Positions 60,619 through 64,000 of a stretch of DNA of 64,000 nt are shown here, piece after piece. The DNA comes from Roseateles sp. YR242. GTDB taxonomy: Bacteria; Pseudomonadota; Gammaproteobacteria; Burkholderiales; Burkholderiaceae_C. Below the pieces are notes generated by a model that was not told where the DNA came from, did no database searches, and was given only the letters and a program-made list of their open reading frames with translations. Numbering within the stretch: position 1 is the stretch's first letter; every line of letters starts with the position of its first letter. The stretch spans positions 473,729 through 537,728 of the forward strand of contig NZ_FOAV01000002.1 in NCBI RefSeq assembly GCF_900109745.1, given 5' to 3'. The translations under genes were made by a program, and so were the position numbers.

Positions 60619-61536
60619 TTGAAACTTTCCTTACGCAACGAGCGCGCGCATATTCGGGACGGCTGGAAGAGCCTGTTCTTCATTCTGGCCGCCATGGTCT
60701 GTTTCGTGATCGTCGGCTTCGTGGGGCATCAGTTGCCCGCGTCGCTGAAGCGCTTCGCGCCCAGCGCCATCTTGATCACCATACTCGGGCTCGGCATCTC
60801 CTGGTTGGCCGTGCGTATGGAGGGAACGACCCTCGCAAGCATTGGCTGGCGGCTGGAGCGGCTTTTTCTTCGCGAATCCGCTGTCGGCGTCCTGGTGGGC
60901 GTCGCCATGATCCTCATCAGTACTGCGGCCGTCTGCACGTGGGCGGATGTACAACTCCACCCCGCGTCGGTCCCGACGCTGGCGACTGAGCTGAAACTCG
61001 TGGTCGTGTTCCTCGGTGGTGCCATCTTTGAGGAACTGCTGTTCCGCGGATACGCGTTCCAGCGTGCCATACGTGGCATGGGCGTCTGGCCGGCCATCAC
61101 GCTTTTTGCTGTGATCTTCTGTTTCGGGCATCTGCCGGGCAATTTGGCGGTCGGTCCTGCCCTGCTGGCGACCGCCATGGCCAACCTCTTTGCCTTCGCC
61201 GTTCTTCAAAGCCTGCTGTATCTGCGCACTGGGTCGTTGGCCCTGCCGATCGGCCTGCACTTTGGCTGGAACCTCCTGCAGCAATCCTTGGGATTTGGCG
61301 TCAGCGGCATCGCGTCATCTCAGGCGTGGTTCCAGGTCAGCCTGGGCCAACAACCGACCTGGCTCAGCGGCGGGGAGTTCGGGCTTGAGGCTTCGGTCTT
61401 TGTGCTCGCCTTGCAGGTCGCGTTGATCGTGCTCCTGGTCATGATGGGGCAGAAGGTGGCCCGGGGCACGCCCTGGCACGTTGATGCTCATGGGGCTGCC
61501 ACAACCCATGATCAGGCTGGACGTAGTCTGTGTTAA
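60619..61536 (+). CDS. CPBP-family intramembrane metalloprotease (CAAX-like)
   Basis: 305-residue polytopic membrane protein. About eight helices are visible. The protease motifs are EELLFRG in GGAIFEELLFRGYAFQRAI (EExxxR), the FxxxH motif in FCFGHLPG and the third histidine in HFGWNLLQQ. TTG at 60619 is taken as the start because GGAGGAG lies five bases before it; an in-frame ATG 14 codons upstream lacks a site. In bacteria this family includes CAAX-type prenyl proteases, bacteriocin immunity proteins and unknown ones. No peptide substrate gene is recognised beside it. Confidence 0.87.
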   Translation: MKLSLRNERAHIRDGWKSLFFILAAMVCFVIVGFVGHQLPASLKRFAPSAILITILGLGISWLAVRMEGTTLASIGWRLERLFLRESAVGVLVGVAMILISTAAVCTWADVQLHPASVPTLATELKLVVVFLGGAIFEELLFRGYAFQRAIRGMGVWPAITLFAVIFCFGHLPGNLAVGPALLATAMANLFAFAVLQSLLYLRTGSLALPIGLHFGWNLLQQSLGFGVSGIASSQAWFQVSLGQQPTWLSGGEFGLEASVFVLALQVALIVLLVMMGQKVARGTPWHVDAHGAATTHDQAGRSLC

Positions 61537-61644
61537 TGCCAGTATTTCTAGTCACTAAAGCGGTTTAATGATCAAAATATAGAGCATTAACTTCACCGGC
61601 CGGTGTGTTGGAAACGGGGGGATCAGTGCGCCCCATACACAAGA

Positions 61645-62031
61645 ATGCTCGCCATGCTTCATTCAAAAGGAATCGCCCACGTCGGGCTTCGCGTTGCCGA
61701 CTTGACCCTCGTCTCTGCCTTTTATGAGCGCCAGGTCGGCCTTCAGCTATTGGAGAAGCACAACGGGTGCCACATTTTTAGTATCGGCGGAGGAGCGCTA
61801 CTCGAAATCTGGTCCGGGGGCTTTTCCTCATCCACAAAGAAGACACCCGCGCAGCAATCTGCCCGCTTTTCCTTCGGCGTTGACCGGCTTGAGCCAGCGA
61901 TGTCATGGCTGCATCAGCAGGGCGTTGTGCCCTCCAGTGAGATGGGCGACTATCTCGGCACACGCTGGGTCAATTACACGGACCCTGAAGGGAACATGTT
62001 TGGAATTGTCGATAAGAACGGCTCCAGATAG
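61645..62031 (+). CDS. VOC-family protein (glyoxalase/dioxygenase fold)
   Basis: 128-residue protein with the paired beta-alpha-beta-beta-beta units of vicinal oxygen chelate enzymes: IAHVGLRVADLTLVSAFYERQVGLQLLE (His ligand), FSIGGGALLEIWSGG (Glu), FSFGVDRLEPAMSWLHQQG and YTDPEGNMFGIVDKNG (Glu). The metal-site residues appear intact. Two near ATGs (61645 and 61654) are possible; no strong ribosome-binding site is seen. The upstream 61537-61644 is A/T-rich and likely carries its promoter. Substrate unknown. Confidence 0.85.
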   Translation: MLAMLHSKGIAHVGLRVADLTLVSAFYERQVGLQLLEKHNGCHIFSIGGGALLEIWSGGFSSSTKKTPAQQSARFSFGVDRLEPAMSWLHQQGVVPSSEMGDYLGTRWVNYTDPEGNMFGIVDKNGSR

Positions 62032-62433
62032 CGCCATAGTGCCTCATCCGGACTGATGCAGCAGCTGGTTCGCCGCGCGATCAGTGTGGTTCAGCTGGGA
62101 GTGTGAGTTCTCATTTGCGCGACACCTTACAAGATGGGCAGGTGCGACGCCGTCCTCCGATGACGGCGACCCTCAAGGCGAACTGGGTTTTTAGTCTTGA
62201 GCATCGGCCAGAGCTGGCAAGGTTCCCTACCGTTCCCTTATGAGCTTTTGGGAGAAGGCTATGGACACATCGAGGGCTTCAATGTCTCCTGACTCCCAGC
62301 CATGCAAACGACATGTGCGTCGAACAAGGCTGGCACCGGCGAGTATGGTCTTCAGCAGAACTCGCTGAGAGCCCTGGGCGTTCGGCGCCTCAAGGCTGCA
62401 AGCCCGAATCCGACAGACGCCGCACTGGCGAGT
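62032..62433. other. 402-bp gap with no recognisable feature
   Basis: Between the VOC gene and the unknown exported-protein gene no reading frame, tRNA or clear hairpin can be supported on either strand. Both genes converge on it, so it may contain two transcript ends. Confidence 0.6.
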
Positions 62434-63405
62434 TCACTTCCCTGCACGCCACTGAATGACATGCGTCTCGGTGGATGTCGCGGCCGGACGGCTGTCGGAT
62501 TGGGCCACCCACTTCGCATCGAACGTCAGTCTGACCACGCGCCGCTGCTTCATGTCGATCTCAAGGCGGCCACGACTGGAGAATTCAACGCCGGGTGCGG
62601 CGGCAGCCAACGGCTCGCCGCGCATGCTCCGTCCGACATCTTGGTCATCCAGCAACATCCCTTCGAACACCGCGTTGCCTCCTTGGACGGAGACCAACGT
62701 CCACCTCAGCATGCAGACAGACCTTCTCATGAAGATCGGCAACTGATCGACAGGGAAGAAGAGGTAGACGGCTTCTCCGATCTTTCTGGGCTTCCCTACG
62801 AACGCCTCTTGCAGCGCAAAGTTCCTCGAGAACTCCTTGGCCGCAGCACTGCCCGACAGCGGCTTCTCCACGGCATCGCGCACCGCCCAGCCACTCTGGA
62901 TGTCGTAGCGGCTCTCCGGCGGAGCAATTCGACCTTCAAAGCGCAGGTTCTTCAATGACGTCAGATCCTGGCTCGCGCTCTGCCCATTTTCCGTGGCCTT
63001 CCAATTCAACACTTCGAGGCTCGCCTCTATCGGCAGGCCGGCCTCTGCCGTGTTATCCGCCCGGATGCGTTGGCGAAGCGTGAACGACATCTGTTCATCA
63101 GTGTTGACCAGAGTGCCGTCGTCCACCCAACCCGTCGTGAGACCAACGCCCCGAAGCGCGTAGCGGGTACTGCGGACGACTTTGACAGAGAGATCAAGGT
63201 TGGACATCTGACCGGGAAAGGGCCGGAGATCCACGGGCCAAGTGGGTCCTGCCATCGTGGTCTCGCCTTGTGCCATCACGACCGTCGATTTCGCCAGGAT
63301 CATTCCGGCGGCGCGTCTCAGCAACATCCTTCGACAGATGCTCGAAGGCAATCGCCGCCGTGGCGATTCGTTTGTTTGAGGTGCTCGCTTGCTGTGGATT
63401 GTCAT
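62434..63405 (-). CDS. Exported protein of unknown family
   Basis: 323-residue protein. The N-terminus is Arg-rich with a short hydrophobic stretch (RRMLLRRAAGMILAKSTVVMAQG) that could be a signal sequence or anchor. The rest is beta-rich (LDLSVKVVRSTRYALRGVGLTTGWVDDG, FTLRQRIRADN, RLEIDMKQRRVVRLTFDAKWVAQSDSRP), suggesting a secreted beta-sandwich. I recognise no domain. A strong GGGAGG lies before the ATG at 63405. Codon use is less GC-biased than in its neighbours, which with the IS remnant next door hints at acquired DNA. Confidence 0.65.
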   Translation of the reverse strand: MTIHSKRAPQTNESPRRRLPSSICRRMLLRRAAGMILAKSTVVMAQGETTMAGPTWPVDLRPFPGQMSNLDLSVKVVRSTRYALRGVGLTTGWVDDGTLVNTDEQMSFTLRQRIRADNTAEAGLPIEASLEVLNWKATENGQSASQDLTSLKNLRFEGRIAPPESRYDIQSGWAVRDAVEKPLSGSAAAKEFSRNFALQEAFVGKPRKIGEAVYLFFPVDQLPIFMRRSVCMLRWTLVSVQGGNAVFEGMLLDDQDVGRSMRGEPLAAAAPGVEFSSRGRLEIDMKQRRVVRLTFDAKWVAQSDSRPAATSTETHVIQWRAGK

Positions 63406-63459
63406 GAGGTCCTCCCTGTATATTTCCTCTTGGCGTGCAGCGCGTCTACACCGTTCTTC

Positions 63460-63612
63460 TCAACATGCGAGATGAAGGCGTCGTCGTTGGCAACCCTGGG
63501 CCGCCTTGAGTGCCGCCGCACACTGCTCCTCGGTGCCAAAGCAGGCCATGAATTCAGGCAGCGACATGCCAAGCTGGAACTGGATGAAGTTGAACGCCGT
63601 GCTCTGAACTCG
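63460..63612 (-). pseudogene. IS1595-family transposase N-terminal remnant
   Basis: On the minus strand an open stretch reads FNFIQFQLGMSLPEFMACFG and TEEQCAAALKAA, the start of an IS1595-type transposase, before its usual zinc-ribbon. After LKAA the frame diverges (GCQRRRLHLAC) and stops at 63460. The DDE/ISXO2 catalytic domain is absent from the window, so the element is dead. The first in-frame ATG is at 63567, inside the conserved part. It lies 55 bp upstream of the start of the unknown exported-protein gene. Confidence 0.6.
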
Positions 63613-63681
63613 GGGGTGGTTAAGAGGTCAGATTTCCGGCACGGTAGCTCATGGCGTGAGCCTGCTGAGGCACGTTACTAA

Positions 63682-63811
63682 TCAGGTCATCCTATTCAAT
63701 TTGGAACCTTGGGGATATGAACACACGTTCAATCGCACGTTCACGACGGCAGCGGCATGGGCCAACATCGCGAGGGTGCCCCAGCAGCGCCAGCGCGAGT
63801 ATTCGTTTCAT
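63682..63811 (-). pseudogene. Frameshifted exported mini-gene
   Basis: GGGGAGAGGTC precedes ATG 63811, which starts MKRILALALLG. One base out of phase (near 63778) the sequence continues GTLAMLAHAAAVVNVRLNV, which completes a classic signal peptide with an AHA cleavage site, and ends at a TGA at 63682 after CSYPQGSKLNRMT. Removing one G in the GGGG run at the join would restore a 40-residue exported peptide. It is either a degraded gene, a real frameshift, or a sequencing error. Confidence 0.45.
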
Positions 63812-63945
63812 GACCTCTCCCCGATGGCCGCGCGTGGCGAGCATCTTGTGCGGCCATGGTGGGGAACTGGCCGTGGAGGGGCATCAGCAAGGCGGATGGC
63901 TCCCGCCAGGGCTCGACCGTAGAGTGGCCAGCGTCGCGGCAGAAC

Positions 63946-63975
63946 GGCCGCCTCACTCGATCGAGTGAGGCGGCC
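63946..63975. repeat. Perfect 30-bp palindrome
   Basis: GGCCGCCTCACTCGA is followed immediately by its exact reverse complement TCGAGTGAGGCGGCC, with no loop and no mismatch. No T-run follows on either side. It is about 135 bp upstream of the exported mini-gene start on the minus strand. It could be a dimer-binding site, a joined pair of IS ends or a structure-forming site; no ORF can be assigned between it and the window edge. Confidence 0.85.
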
Positions 63976-64000
63976 ATCCCTGAGCAGCGGCTGGTCGGTT

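Noticed and set aside
63656-63968. Plus-strand ORFs near the right edge
   Set aside because: They are antisense to the frameshifted signal-peptide gene, lack conserved features and ribosome-binding sites.

Overview
The window is a GC-rich stretch (roughly two thirds G+C by eye) with Gram-negative gene content: a general porin, TctC-type (Bug) binding protein, MFS carriers, many LysR/AraC regulators, DbpA/RhlE helicases and TruD. The porin type, the Bug protein and the style of the intergenic repeats point to a betaproteobacterium of the order Burkholderiales, perhaps the Roseateles/Rubrivivax group; the genus is inference only. I saw no tRNA, rRNA or CRISPR array and no intact transposase. 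All starts were re-chosen from ribosome-binding sites where possible.

Region 1 (1-2174): two translationally coupled secreted proteins, one cut by the window edge. Region 2 (2470-17473): a large catabolic block, almost all on the minus strand. An AraC regulator, a porin and an MFS carrier accompany a LigB-type ring-cleavage dioxygenase, a PDC-hydrolase-like amidohydrolase, a LigJ-type 4-oxalomesaconate hydratase, an HpcH/HpaI aldolase, a ThDP enzyme and two proteins of the 4,5-dihydroxyphthalate-decarboxylase/periplasmic-binding fold. D-tartrate dehydratase (tarD) with a divergent LysR, a 4-oxalocrotonate-tautomerase-like protein and a class II aldolase/decarboxylase follow. Together they look like a meta-cleavage route taking a (poly)carboxylated phenol to pyruvate and oxaloacetate; the starting compound cannot be read from the sequence, and no ring-hydroxylating oxygenase is present.

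Region 3 (17522-19456): a small membrane protein, LysR and an SDR. Region 4 (19695-27635): a tightly overlapping membrane/AAA operon: RDD, RDD, SpoIIM-like, unknown membrane protein, DUF4129, DUF4350, MoxR ATPase, DUF58, then a DUF805 protein with a pilin-like tail. This module of unknown function is one of the two best candidates here for an undescribed system. Region 5 (27839-38242): dehydrogenase, phosphoesterase, PKD/NHL lipoprotein, pentapeptide-repeat protein, PepSY protein, a decayed ArnT-like/ChbG-like operon, a chemoreceptor and two tiny ORFs. Region 6 (38244-45104): hybrid histidine kinase, the coupled helicase pair dbpA-rhlE, a truncated SPASM-like fragment and truD. Region 7 (45465-62031): a di-heme lipoprotein with a discoidin domain, a periplasmic-propeller histidine kinase, two epoxide-hydrolase-type enzymes, a MocR regulator, orphan binding proteins, an orphan LuxR regulator, a CPBP protease and a VOC protein. 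Region 8 (62434-64000): an unknown secreted protein, an IS1595-type transposase remnant, a frameshifted exported mini-gene and a perfect 30-bp palindrome.

A second theme is non-coding: stop codons in this genome are often followed by 50-75 bp hairpin elements with TAAGGAAGC/GGGAACCTCTGCAT ends (3598, 48716, 55823) or by arrays of 12-13 bp tandem repeats (9761, 19462, 27660, 45305). One 111-bp triplicated spacer (7420-7755) carries copies of the start of the adjacent gene.
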